In this document: positions 7,538-16,189 of the stretch, in pieces
How positions within the stretch are numbered: the stretch's first letter is position 1
Layout of the letters: every line of letters starts with the position of its first letter
Assembly (NCBI RefSeq): GCF_003050925.1
Contig: NZ_QAOV01000010.1
Coordinates: 62,001-126,000 of the forward strand
Source of the DNA: Pseudomonas sp. GV085
GTDB lineage: Bacteria; Pseudomonadota; Gammaproteobacteria; Pseudomonadales; Pseudomonadaceae
Direction: 5' to 3'
DNA: 64,000 nucleotides
Made by a program: the position numbers and the translations under genes
The notes under the pieces: generated by a model
Told to the model about the DNA's origin: nothing
Database searches by the model: none
The model's input: only the letters and a program-made list of their open reading frames with translations

Positions 7538-10477
7538 ATGAGCCTCCCTTCGCTTGCCGAACTGCCCGCCATTCTCCTGCCGTTGGTCACTCGCGCCGAG
7601 CAGTCGTTCCGGGCTGCCGTCGCTGCCCTGGACGATGACCACGGGCTGTCCACCTGGACGCCGGAACGCTGGGCGCAATTTGCCCGCGTGACCGCCGCCA
7701 GCGATTTCGTGATTGAACAGTGTATTCGTGACCCTTTGATGTTGCTGGCGTTGGTGCAGTCCGGCGAACTGGACCGCCGCTTCGCTCCCGGTGAGTTGTG
7801 CGCGCAGATTGCCGCTGCCGTGAGCGTGGCCGAGACCGATGATCAGCTTGCTCGCGCCTTGCGTCGTCAGCGTGCACGCCATCAGGTGCGGATCATCTGG
7901 CGCGACCTGACCCGTCAGGCTGACCTGATCCAGACCTGCCGCGACCTCTCGGACATGGCCGATGCCAGTATCGATCAGGCTTATCAATGGTTGTACGTGC
8001 GGCATTGCCAGCAGTTCGGCGTGCCGACCGGCCGGCGAAGCGGCGAGCCGCAGCAGATGGTCGTTCTCGGCATGGGCAAGCTCGGTGCCGTGGAGTTGAA
8101 CCTGTCCTCGGACATCGATCTGATTTTTGCCTACCCCGAGGGCGGCGAAACCGTCGGTGTGAAACGCGCCCTGGATAACCAGGAGTTCTTCATTCGTCTG
8201 GGCCAGCGGCTGATCAAGGCCCTGGACCCGATGACCGTCGATGGCTTTGTATTTCGCGTCGACATGCGCTTGCGACCTTACGGTTCGTCCGGCGCTCTGG
8301 TGCTGAGCTTCAACGCGCTTGAACAGTATTACCAGGACCAGGGCCGCGACTGGGAACGCTACGCGATGATCAAGTCGCGGGTGGTGGCCGGCGATCAAGT
8401 CGCCGGCGCGCAACTGCAGGAGATGCTGCGGCCGTTCGTTTACCGGCGCTACCTGGACTTCTCGGCCATCGAAGCGCTGCGCACCATGAAGCAGCTGATC
8501 CAGCAGGAAGTGCGACGCAAGGGCATGGCCGACAACATCAAGCTCGGTTCCGGCGGTATTCGTGAAGTCGAGTTCATTGCCCAGGCGTTCCAGCTGATTC
8601 ACGGCGGCCGCGATCTGAGCTTGCAGCAACGCCCGCTATTAAAGGTGCTGAGCACGCTGGAAGGTCAGGGTTACCTGCCGCCGGCCGTGATCGGCGAGCT
8701 GCGTGAGGGTTACGAGTTCCTGCGTTACACCGAACACGCGATTCAGGCGATTGCCGACCGCCAGACGCAGATGTTGCCCGATAGCGAGCAGGATCAGGCG
8801 CGTATTGCCTTTATGCTGGGTTTCGCCAACTGGACGGCCTTCCACGAACAATTGATGTATTGGCGCGGCCGCGTGGCCTGGCACTTCGGGCAGGTGATCG
8901 CCGATCCCGACGAAGAGCAGGGCGCCGAAAGCGAAGTGGTGGTCGGCGGTGAGTGGTTGCCGCTGTGGGAAGAGGCCCAGGACGATGAGGCCGCTTGCCG
9001 CCAACTGGAAGAGGGTGGCTTCAAGGATGCCCCCAAAGCCTTGAAAGCCCTGGCCGGCTTGCGCAGCAGCCCACAATTGAGGGCAATGCAGCGTCTGGGG
9101 CGCGAACGCCTCGATGCTTTTATTCCGCGTTTGCTGGCACAGGCCGTGGAACATGACAATCCGGACCTGGTACTGGAGCGGGTGCTGCCGCTGGTCGAAG
9201 CCGTAGCCCGTCGTTCTGCGTACCTGGTGCTGTTGACTGAAAACCCCGGTGCGCTACGGCGCTTGCTGACGCTGTGCGCGGCGAGCCCGTGGATCGCCGA
9301 GCAAATCACCCGTTTTCCGCTGCTGCTCGACGAACTGCTCAACGAAGGCCGCTTGTTCAAGCCGCCACTGGCGCCAGAGCTGGCGGCCGAGTTGCGCGAG
9401 CGTCTGACGCGCATTCCCGAGGACGACCTCGAGCAGCAAATGGAGGCCCTGCGTCACTTCAAGCTGGCGCACCGCTTGCGGGTGGCCGCCTCGGAAATCG
9501 CCGGCAGCCTGCCGCTGATGAAAGTCAGCGATTACCTGACCTGGCTCGCCGAAGCGATCCTGGAACAAGTGCTGGCACTGGCCTGGCGCCAGACCGTGGC
9601 CAAGTACGGCACGCCGCTGCGCACCGATGGCACCTTGTGCGATCCCGGCTTCGTCATTGTCGGTTATGGGAAAGTCGGCGGACTGGAACTCGGGCATGGT
9701 TCGGACCTGGACCTGGTGTTCATCCACGATGGCGATCCGCAGGCTGAAACCGACGGACCCAAACCCATCGATGGCGCACAATTTTTCACCCGTCTGGGGC
9801 AGCGGATCATTCATTTGCTGACGGCGCAGACTAACTCCGGGCAGTTGTATGAAGTGGACATGCGTCTGCGGCCGTCCGGCGCGTCGGGGTTGCTGGTGAG
9901 TTCTCTGGGGGCGTTTGCCCGTTATCAGGAGAACGAAGCCTGGACCTGGGAGCACCAGGCGCTGGTGCGGGCGCGAGTGCTGGTGGGCAGTCAGGATGTC
10001 GGCCAGGCATTCGAGAAAGTCCGCGCCGCGATATTGGGCAAGACGCGTGATTTGCCGACCCTGCGCCAGGAGGTCAGCGAGATGCGCGCCAAGATGCGCG
10101 ATAACCTCGGCAGCAAGAGCACGGCGGCCGGCACCGGGGCAAATGCCTTCGAAGCCACGGCGCCGTTCGATATCAAGCAGGACGCCGGAGGTATCGTCGA
10201 TATTGAATTTATGGTGCAATACGCGGCCCTGGCGTGGTCCGAAACACACCCGCCATTGCTGCGCTGGACGGATAATATCCGCATTCTGGAAGAGCTGGAG
10301 CATGAAGGGCTGATGCCCGTCGAAGATGCCGGCCTGTTGCGTGAAGCGTATAAAGCGTACCGTTCCGCCGCCCACCGGCAGGCCTTGCAGAAAGACCCCG
10401 GGGTGATTCCGGGCGACCAGTTCGCAGACGAGCGGCAGCAGGTCATGCGGATCTGGCGTGAGCTGGGGCTAAGCTGA
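7538..10477 (+). CDS. glnE: Bifunctional glutamine synthetase adenylyltransferase / adenylyl-removing enzyme
   Basis: GlnE adds AMP to, or removes it from, glutamine synthetase in response to PII (GlnB/GlnK) and glutamine, setting nitrogen assimilation. The 979 residues show the two nucleotidyltransferase domains of the family. The N-terminal adenylyl-removing domain has a SSDIDLIFAYPE motif near residue 190, and the C-terminal adenylyltransferase domain has GSDLDLVFIHDG near residue 725. The length is normal (E. coli about 946). The start ATG follows AAGGA at a suitable distance. It is divergent from aceE and separated from waaF by a REP pair. Confidence 0.98.
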   Translation: MSLPSLAELPAILLPLVTRAEQSFRAAVAALDDDHGLSTWTPERWAQFARVTAASDFVIEQCIRDPLMLLALVQSGELDRRFAPGELCAQIAAAVSVAETDDQLARALRRQRARHQVRIIWRDLTRQADLIQTCRDLSDMADASIDQAYQWLYVRHCQQFGVPTGRRSGEPQQMVVLGMGKLGAVELNLSSDIDLIFAYPEGGETVGVKRALDNQEFFIRLGQRLIKALDPMTVDGFVFRVDMRLRPYGSSGALVLSFNALEQYYQDQGRDWERYAMIKSRVVAGDQVAGAQLQEMLRPFVYRRYLDFSAIEALRTMKQLIQQEVRRKGMADNIKLGSGGIREVEFIAQAFQLIHGGRDLSLQQRPLLKVLSTLEGQGYLPPAVIGELREGYEFLRYTEHAIQAIADRQTQMLPDSEQDQARIAFMLGFANWTAFHEQLMYWRGRVAWHFGQVIADPDEEQGAESEVVVGGEWLPLWEEAQDDEAACRQLEEGGFKDAPKALKALAGLRSSPQLRAMQRLGRERLDAFIPRLLAQAVEHDNPDLVLERVLPLVEAVARRSAYLVLLTENPGALRRLLTLCAASPWIAEQITRFPLLLDELLNEGRLFKPPLAPELAAELRERLTRIPEDDLEQQMEALRHFKLAHRLRVAASEIAGSLPLMKVSDYLTWLAEAILEQVLALAWRQTVAKYGTPLRTDGTLCDPGFVIVGYGKVGGLELGHGSDLDLVFIHDGDPQAETDGPKPIDGAQFFTRLGQRIIHLLTAQTNSGQLYEVDMRLRPSGASGLLVSSLGAFARYQENEAWTWEHQALVRARVLVGSQDVGQAFEKVRAAILGKTRDLPTLRQEVSEMRAKMRDNLGSKSTAAGTGANAFEATAPFDIKQDAGGIVDIEFMVQYAALAWSETHPPLLRWTDNIRILEELEHEGLMPVEDAGLLREAYKAYRSAAHRQALQKDPGVIPGDQFADERQQVMRIWRELGLS

Positions 10478-10506
10478 AACGGGATATTTGATACGCCAAT
10501 ATCCCC

Positions 10507-10606
10507 TGTAGGAGCGAGCTTGCTCGCGATGGTCGTTAACGATAACGCGGCGAGCCTGACACCCCGCGGAGTTCTCGGGTTCATCGCGAGCAAGCTCGCT
10601 CCTACA
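10507..10606. repeat. Inverted pair of REP elements
   Basis: A TGTAGGAGCGAGCTTGCTCG copy at 10507-10531 is matched by an inverted copy ending at 10606, with about 50 bases between. Each copy contains its own small palindrome (CGAGC/GCTCG). Such REP pairs are moved by RAYT transposases and are non-coding. This one fills the 203-base gap between glnE and waaF. Confidence 0.9.
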
Positions 10607-10680
10607 GTAGATTTGCGTTGTTCTGTAGAATTTTCGAGGCGGGGAGGCGTAGGCCTCCCCGGTTCGTTTATGGAAACCAC

Positions 10681-11715
10681 ATGAAAATTCTGATCGTTGG
10701 GCCCAGTTGGGTCGGTGACATGGTGATGGCGCAGACACTGTTCCAGTGTCTGAAACAACGCCACCCGCAATGCGAAATCGACGTGCTGGCCCCCGAGTGG
10801 AGCCGGCCGATTCTTGAGCGTATGCCCGAAGTTCGCCAGGCCTTGAGCTTTCCGCTCGGTCACGGTGTGCTGGAACTGGCGACGCGTCGGCGCATCGGCA
10901 AATCCCTGGCCGGCCAGTACGACCAGGCGATCCTGTTGCCCAATTCCCTGAAGTCGGCGCTGGTGCCGTTCTTTGCCGGCATCCCGAAGCGCACCGGCTG
11001 GCGTGGCGAGTTTCGCTATGGCCTGCTCAATGACGTGCGCACGCTGGATAAGGATCGTTACCCGCTGATGATCGAGCGCTTCATGGCCTTGGCGTTCGAG
11101 CCGGACGTTGAGCTGCCAAAGCCGTATCCGCGTCCGAGCCTGCAGATCGACCCGGTCACCCGCGAGGCGGCACTGGCCAAATTCGGCCTGACCCTCGACC
11201 GTCCGGTGTTGGCCCTGTGCCCTGGTGCCGAGTTTGGCGAGTCCAAGCGCTGGCCGTCCGAGCATTACGCCAAGGTTGCCGAAGCGAAGATCCGCGAAGG
11301 CTGGCAAGTCTGGCTGTTCGGATCGAAAAACGACCATGCCGTGGGCGAAGACATCCGCGCGCGGCTGATTCCCGGTCTGCGTGAAGAGTCTGTGAACCTC
11401 AGTGGCGGCACCTCGCTGGCCGAAGCCATCGACCTGATGTCCTGTGCAGATTCTGTGGTGTCCAACGACTCCGGCCTGATGCACGTCGCCGCCGCGCTGA
11501 ACCGCCCGCTGGTCGCGGTCTACGGTTCGACGTCGCCGGGTTTCACGCCACCGCTGGCCGAGCATGTCGAAATCGTACGCCTGGGCATCGAGTGCAGTCC
11601 GTGCTTCGATCGCACCTGCCGTTTCGGTCATTACAACTGCCTGCGCCAGCTCATGCCGCAGGCCGTGAACGAAGCCTTGCAGCGGTTGCAAGGCACTGTG
11701 GTCGAGGTCAAATAG
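10681..11715 (+). CDS. waaF: ADP-heptose--LPS heptosyltransferase II
   Basis: WaaF adds the second L,D-heptose to the inner core on the cytoplasmic face. The protein begins MKILIVGPSWVGDMVMAQTL, the GT9 N-terminus, and contains the GT9 CPGAEFGESKRWP and SNDSGLMHVAAAL segments that bind ADP-heptose. At 344 residues it is full length. The ATG at 10681 is preferred over upstream in-frame starts because the conserved N-terminus begins there. It is the first gene of the core operon and is followed after one base by waaC. Confidence 0.96.
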   Translation: MKILIVGPSWVGDMVMAQTLFQCLKQRHPQCEIDVLAPEWSRPILERMPEVRQALSFPLGHGVLELATRRRIGKSLAGQYDQAILLPNSLKSALVPFFAGIPKRTGWRGEFRYGLLNDVRTLDKDRYPLMIERFMALAFEPDVELPKPYPRPSLQIDPVTREAALAKFGLTLDRPVLALCPGAEFGESKRWPSEHYAKVAEAKIREGWQVWLFGSKNDHAVGEDIRARLIPGLREESVNLSGGTSLAEAIDLMSCADSVVSNDSGLMHVAAALNRPLVAVYGSTSPGFTPPLAEHVEIVRLGIECSPCFDRTCRFGHYNCLRQLMPQAVNEALQRLQGTVVEVK

Positions 11716-11716
11716 C

Positions 11717-12778
11717 TTGCGGGTTCTGTTGATCAAGACTTCTTCGCTGGGCGACGTCATTCACGCGTTACCGGCGTTGACCGATGCGGCGCGGGCGATT
11801 CCCGGCATCAAATTCGACTGGGTGGTGGAAGAAGGCTTTGCCGAGATCCCGACCTGGCATCCGGCGGTGGGCAAGGTGATTCCGGTGGCGATCCGTCGCT
11901 GGCGCAAAAACATCTGGCAGACCATCAAGAGCGGCGAGTGGAAGCGCTTCAAGCAAAGCGTGCGCGCCACCCAATATGACTTGGTGATAGACGCCCAGGG
12001 CTTGCTGAAAAGCGCCTGGCTGACCCGTTACGTCAAGGCTCCAGTGGCCGGCCTCGATAAAAGCTCCGCACGCGAGCCCATTGCTGCGCGCTTTTATGAT
12101 CGACGTCTGGCCGTTGCCCGTGGGCAGCACGCGGTGGAGCGAGTGCGTCAGTTGTTCGCCATTGCGTTGGGCTATGACTTGCCCAAAGGTCTGGGCGACT
12201 ACGGACTGAATATCGAGCGCCTGGTGGAGTTGCCGCGCAAGAATCCTTACGTGGTGTTTTTGCACGGCACCACCTGGGACACCAAGCACTGGCCCGAAGC
12301 CTACTGGCGCGAGCTGACCGAACGGGTCGGCTACCTTGGCGTCGGGGTGAAGTTGCCCTGGGGCAATGCCCTGGAGAAAGCCCGGGCCGAGCGTATCGCC
12401 GCGGGTTTCAAGCACGCCGAAGTGCTGCCAAAACTGAACCTGGCGGGTGTCGGCAAGGTGCTGGCCGGCGCGCAAGCCTGCGTGGCGGTCGACACCGGTC
12501 TTGGTCATCTGGCCGCCGCGCTGGATGTGCCGACGTTGTCGCTGTTCGGCCCGACCAACCCGGGCCTGACAGGCGCTTATGGCAAGGTGCAGATTCACAT
12601 GGCCAGCGACTTCCCTTGTGCGCCGTGCCTGCAAAAGAAATGCACTTATCAGCCGACGGCTGAAGATGCCCGTCAATTTGACCTGAAACGCGAGTGGCCG
12701 TTGTGCTTCACGCGTCTGAATCCCGAGCGTGTCGCCAGCCGACTGAGCACGTTGTTAATGGCTGAGGAGTTGCGCTGA
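11717..12778 (+). CDS. waaC: LPS heptosyltransferase I
   Basis: WaaC adds the first heptose to Kdo. The 353-residue GT9 protein begins at a TTG codon with (M)RVLLIKTSSLGDVIHALPAL, the characteristic WaaC N-terminus. It has the FLHGTTWDTKHWPE and VDTGLGHLAAAL nucleotide-sugar motifs. The TTG start is one base after the waaF stop, and the gene overlaps waaG by one base (TGATG), so translation is probably coupled. Confidence 0.95.
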   Translation: MRVLLIKTSSLGDVIHALPALTDAARAIPGIKFDWVVEEGFAEIPTWHPAVGKVIPVAIRRWRKNIWQTIKSGEWKRFKQSVRATQYDLVIDAQGLLKSAWLTRYVKAPVAGLDKSSAREPIAARFYDRRLAVARGQHAVERVRQLFAIALGYDLPKGLGDYGLNIERLVELPRKNPYVVFLHGTTWDTKHWPEAYWRELTERVGYLGVGVKLPWGNALEKARAERIAAGFKHAEVLPKLNLAGVGKVLAGAQACVAVDTGLGHLAAALDVPTLSLFGPTNPGLTGAYGKVQIHMASDFPCAPCLQKKCTYQPTAEDARQFDLKREWPLCFTRLNPERVASRLSTLLMAEELR

Positions 12779-13899
12779 TGCAATTGGCATTTGTCCTGTA
12801 CAAATATTTCCCGTTCGGCGGCTTGCAGCGCGACTTCATGCGAATCGCCCTGGAGTGCCAGAAGCGTGGTCATCAGATTCGCGTCTACACGCTGATCTGG
12901 GAGGGTGACGTGCCGCCGGGTTTCGAAGTGCTGGTGGCGCCGGTCAAGGCGTTCTTCAACCATCGCCGCAATGAGAAGCTCAGCGAATGGATGGCGGCGG
13001 ACCTGGCCAAGCGCCCGGTCGACCGCCTGATCGGCTTCAACAAGATGCCGGGCCTGGACGTCTACTACGCCGCCGACGGCTGCTTCGAAGACAAGGCGCA
13101 GAACCTGCGCAACTCGCTGTATCGCCGTTGGGGCCGCTATCGCCACTTCGCCGAATACGAGCGGGCGGTGTTCGCCAGGGACGCCAAGACTGAAGTGTTG
13201 ATGATTTCCGAGGTCCAGCAGCCGCTGTTCATCAAGCATTACGACACGCCGCTGGAGCGTTTCCACCTGCTGCCACCGGGTATCGCCCAGGACCGTCGCC
13301 GACCGGCGGATGCCGATGAAATTCGCTCCGGGTTCCGCGCTGAATTCGATCTCAAGGACGACGAACTGCTGCTGGTGCAGATTGGCTCCGGGTTCAAGAC
13401 CAAGGGCGTGGACCGTAGCCTCAAGGCACTGGCGGCATTGCCTGCCGAGTTGAGGAAACGCACCCGGCTGTTTGTAATTGGCCAGGATGACCCCAAATTA
13501 TTCCAGATGCAGAGTGCGACATTAGGGCTGGGCGACAACGTCACGTTCCTCAAGGGGCGCAGTGATATCCCGCGTTTCCTGCTGGGGGCCGATCTGTTGA
13601 TCCACCCGGCGTACAACGAAAATACCGGCACCGTGCTGCTCGAAGCGCTGGTGGCTGGCCTGCCGGTGCTGGTGAGCGCGGTGTGCGGGTACGCCCATTA
13701 CATTGCCGAGGCCGACGCCGGCCTGGTGCTGGACGAACCGTTCGATCAGGCACAGCTGACGCAGTACCTGACCGGCATGTTGAACGACGCTCAAGCAAGG
13801 GCGGCCTGGAGCCGCAATGGTCTGGCCTACGCTGAGACGGCCGATCTCTACAGCATGCCGCAGCACGCGGCCGATGTGATTCTGGCGGAGCACGCTTAA
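12778..13899 (+). CDS. waaG: LPS core glycosyltransferase WaaG (GT4)
   Basis: WaaG transfers the first outer-core sugar (GalN in P. aeruginosa, Glc in E. coli) to heptose II. The 373 residues begin MQLAFVLYKYFPFGGLQRD, with the acceptor-side GG loop of the family. They contain the GT4 EX7E motif in NENTGTVLLEALVAGLPVLV near the C-terminus. It overlaps waaC by one base and ends immediately before the waaP start. Confidence 0.95.
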   Translation: MQLAFVLYKYFPFGGLQRDFMRIALECQKRGHQIRVYTLIWEGDVPPGFEVLVAPVKAFFNHRRNEKLSEWMAADLAKRPVDRLIGFNKMPGLDVYYAADGCFEDKAQNLRNSLYRRWGRYRHFAEYERAVFARDAKTEVLMISEVQQPLFIKHYDTPLERFHLLPPGIAQDRRRPADADEIRSGFRAEFDLKDDELLLVQIGSGFKTKGVDRSLKALAALPAELRKRTRLFVIGQDDPKLFQMQSATLGLGDNVTFLKGRSDIPRFLLGADLLIHPAYNENTGTVLLEALVAGLPVLVSAVCGYAHYIAEADAGLVLDEPFDQAQLTQYLTGMLNDAQARAAWSRNGLAYAETADLYSMPQHAADVILAEHA

Positions 13900-14706
13900 A
13901 TGAAGTTGATGCTGGCTGAACCGTTCAAGAGCCTCTGGGCCGGACGCGACCCGTTCGCCGAAGTCGAGGGGCTCAAGGGCGAGGTGTACCGCGAGCTGGA
14001 AGCGCGCCGGACTTTACGCACGGAAGTCGATGGCAACGGATTTTTCGTGAAAATCCACCGTGGCATCGGCTGGGGCGAAATTTTCAAGAACCTGCTCACT
14101 GCCAAGCTTCCGGTATTGGGGGCCGGTCAGGAGTGGCAGGCCATTCAGCGCCTGCAGCAAGTTGGCGTGCCGACCATGACCGCCGTCGCGTATGGCGAGA
14201 AGGGCAGCAACCCGGCCGACCAGCACTCGTTCATCGTCACCGAGGAGCTCGCGCCCACGGTCAGTCTCGAAGATTTCAGTATCAACTGGATCAAGCAGCC
14301 ACCGGAGCCAAAACTCAAGCGCGCGCTGATTGCCGAAGTCGCACGCATGACCGGCATGATGCACCGCGCCGGGGTCAACCACCGCGACTGCTACATCTGC
14401 CACTTCCTGCTGCACACCGACAAACCGGTGACCTCGGACGACTTCAAGCTCTCGGTGATCGACCTGCACCGCGCCCAGACCCGCCCGGCGATCACCTCGC
14501 GCTGGCGCAACAAGGATCTGGCAGCCCTGTACTTTTCCGCGCTGGACATCGGCCTGACCCGCCGCGACAAGCTGCGTTTCCTCAAGGGCTATTTCCAGCA
14601 GCCGCTGCGTCAGATCCTGATTGAAGAGGCGTCTTTGCTGGCATGGCTCGATGGCAAGGCCAACAAGCTCTACGAGCGTAAACAGCGATACGGGGATGCG
14701 CTCTGA
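13900..14706 (+). CDS. waaP: LPS core heptose I kinase
   Basis: WaaP phosphorylates O-4 of heptose I; it is important for outer membrane stability and in P. aeruginosa is essential. The 268 residues show a eukaryotic-like kinase fold: beta-3 lysine K51 in FFVKIHRG, catalytic loop H161-R162-D163 in NHRDCYICHF, and metal-binding D188 in VIDLHRAQ. D163 corresponds to the catalytic aspartate reported for the P. aeruginosa enzyme. It is the first of four adjacent kinase-like genes and overlaps the next by one base. Confidence 0.95.
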   Translation: MKLMLAEPFKSLWAGRDPFAEVEGLKGEVYRELEARRTLRTEVDGNGFFVKIHRGIGWGEIFKNLLTAKLPVLGAGQEWQAIQRLQQVGVPTMTAVAYGEKGSNPADQHSFIVTEELAPTVSLEDFSINWIKQPPEPKLKRALIAEVARMTGMMHRAGVNHRDCYICHFLLHTDKPVTSDDFKLSVIDLHRAQTRPAITSRWRNKDLAALYFSALDIGLTRRDKLRFLKGYFQQPLRQILIEEASLLAWLDGKANKLYERKQRYGDAL

Positions 14707-15440
14707 TGTCGGGTTGGAAACTGGAACCGGCCTACAGCGAACTGGCCGATGACTTTGGCAGCCTCGAGGCTGTGTTTGCGCTGCAAGGCGAGCGTTTGAC
14801 CAGCGATCTGCTTTCGGAGGTCATCCGGGTCGAGCGCAATGGCGTCAACTATTACGTCAAGCGCTACGTGGGTGCTGGCAAAGGCTTGCGGCGTTACCTG
14901 GGCAAGCCTCGGGTGAAGATGGAGTGGCAGAACCTCAAGCGCTTCGCCAAGTGGGGCATCCCCACTGCCGAAGTGGTGGCCTGGGGGCTGGAGCGGCGCG
15001 GTGCGGCCTACGCTCGCGGCGCGATGATTACCCGGGAACTGCCGCGTACCGAAGACTTGTCGGCACTGGCCGAGCGACGCGACCCGAAATTGTCGGATCG
15101 CGCCTGGGTCGATACCGTCAGTCGTCAGCTAGCCCAATACACCCGGACCATGCACGACCACCGCTTCACCCATAATGATTTGAAGTGGCGCAACCTGCTG
15201 ATCGACGATGAGGCTCGAGTGTTTTTGATCGATTGCCCCAACGGCGATTTCTGGCGCGGTTTCTGGCTCAAGTACCGTATTACCAAGGATCTGGCGTGCC
15301 TGGACAAGGTCGCCAAGTATCAACTGTCGGCGACCCAGCGCCTGCGCTTTTACCTGCAATACCGCAACCGGACCCGGCTCAACGCTGCGGACAAAAAACG
15401 CATCCGGCATGTGGTGAGATTTTTCGAGGGGCGCGAATGA
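14706..15440 (+). CDS. wapP: Putative LPS core kinase WapP
   Basis: This 244-residue WaaP-like kinase is in the position of PAO1 PA5008 (wapP), implicated in phosphorylating heptose II. Recognisable parts are the beta-3 lysine K52 in YYVKRYVG, the catalytic loop H156-N157-D158 in THNDLKWRNLL, and D176 in FLIDCPNG. All three catalytic positions are therefore filled, though HRD is HND. It overlaps waaP by one base and the next gene by four (ATGA), showing tight translational coupling. Confidence 0.88.
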   Translation: MSGWKLEPAYSELADDFGSLEAVFALQGERLTSDLLSEVIRVERNGVNYYVKRYVGAGKGLRRYLGKPRVKMEWQNLKRFAKWGIPTAEVVAWGLERRGAAYARGAMITRELPRTEDLSALAERRDPKLSDRAWVDTVSRQLAQYTRTMHDHRFTHNDLKWRNLLIDDEARVFLIDCPNGDFWRGFWLKYRITKDLACLDKVAKYQLSATQRLRFYLQYRNRTRLNAADKKRIRHVVRFFEGRE

Positions 15441-16189
15441 CTGATTTTCTGGCCGCTGAAGACCGTGCACTGCTTGAGCGCCACGGCCTCGGCACATTCG
15501 AAGCACTCTGGGCCAAGCAACTCGATGCGGTGGACGAACCCAACACCGGTCGCGGCGGCTGGAGCAGCGTGTTTCGGCTGGATCTGGAAGGTCATGGTTT
15601 CTACCTCAAGCGCCAAAGCAACTATCTGACCCGCACGTTGCGCGCTCCGTTTGGCGAGCCGAGTTTCGCTCGCGAGTTTCGCAACATCTCCCGTTACCGG
15701 AAAATGGGCATACCGGCACTGGAAGCGGTGTTCTACGGGGAGCGCAAGGTCGATGGAGAAGTCCGCGCGATCCTGATGACCCGTGCCCTGGACGGCTGGG
15801 ACGACCTCGACTCGCTGTTGCAGCGCTGGGCTGAATTGAGCCCTGAGCAGCACTCGGAAATCCTCAAGGCCAGTGGCGAACTTGCCCGGCAGCTGCACGC
15901 TGCACGCCAGGTGCATGGGTGCTTCTATCCCAAGCACATTTTCATGCGCGCCACCGGCAACGGCTATCAGGCTCAATTGATCGACCTGGAAAAGACCCGA
16001 CCACTGCTGTATGGGCAGCGTGACCGAATCAAGGACCTGGAACCGTTGACGCGCCGCGCGCCCGAGTGGAGCGAGTCGCAACTGCGGCAATTGCTGGCCG
16101 CCTATCTGGATCAACCTCAGGACAGCTCGTTGATCGACAGCTGGCTGGGGCGTTTGACGACGCGGCGCAGCCAAAAGGGACCACGCTGA
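15437..16189 (+). CDS. wapQ: InaA-family LPS kinase-like protein WapQ
   Basis: The 250-residue protein matches the InaA branch of LPS kinases: YLKRQ with K58, RAPFGEPSFAREF, and IDLEKTRP with D183. Its catalytic loop reads HGCFYPKHIF, so the HRD arginine and aspartate positions are Gly161 and Cys162. E. coli InaA has the same kind of loop as I recall it, so this is a family trait and not decay. Activity may be non-canonical or absent. By position it equals PAO1 PA5007 (wapQ). It overlaps both neighbours. Confidence 0.85.
   Translation: MTDFLAAEDRALLERHGLGTFEALWAKQLDAVDEPNTGRGGWSSVFRLDLEGHGFYLKRQSNYLTRTLRAPFGEPSFAREFRNISRYRKMGIPALEAVFYGERKVDGEVRAILMTRALDGWDDLDSLLQRWAELSPEQHSEILKASGELARQLHAARQVHGCFYPKHIFMRATGNGYQAQLIDLEKTRPLLYGQRDRIKDLEPLTRRAPEWSESQLRQLLAAYLDQPQDSSLIDSWLGRLTTRRSQKGPR

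Noticed and set aside
9991..11760. A 589-codon minus-strand frame across the glnE end and waaF
   Set aside because: It runs antisense through two certain genes and a REP pair, with a composition typical of shadow frames.
15437..16189. Treating wapQ as a decayed kinase pseudogene because it lacks the HRD Asp
   Set aside because: The frame is intact, coupled to both neighbours, and the same HGC-type loop occurs in E. coli InaA as I recall it.
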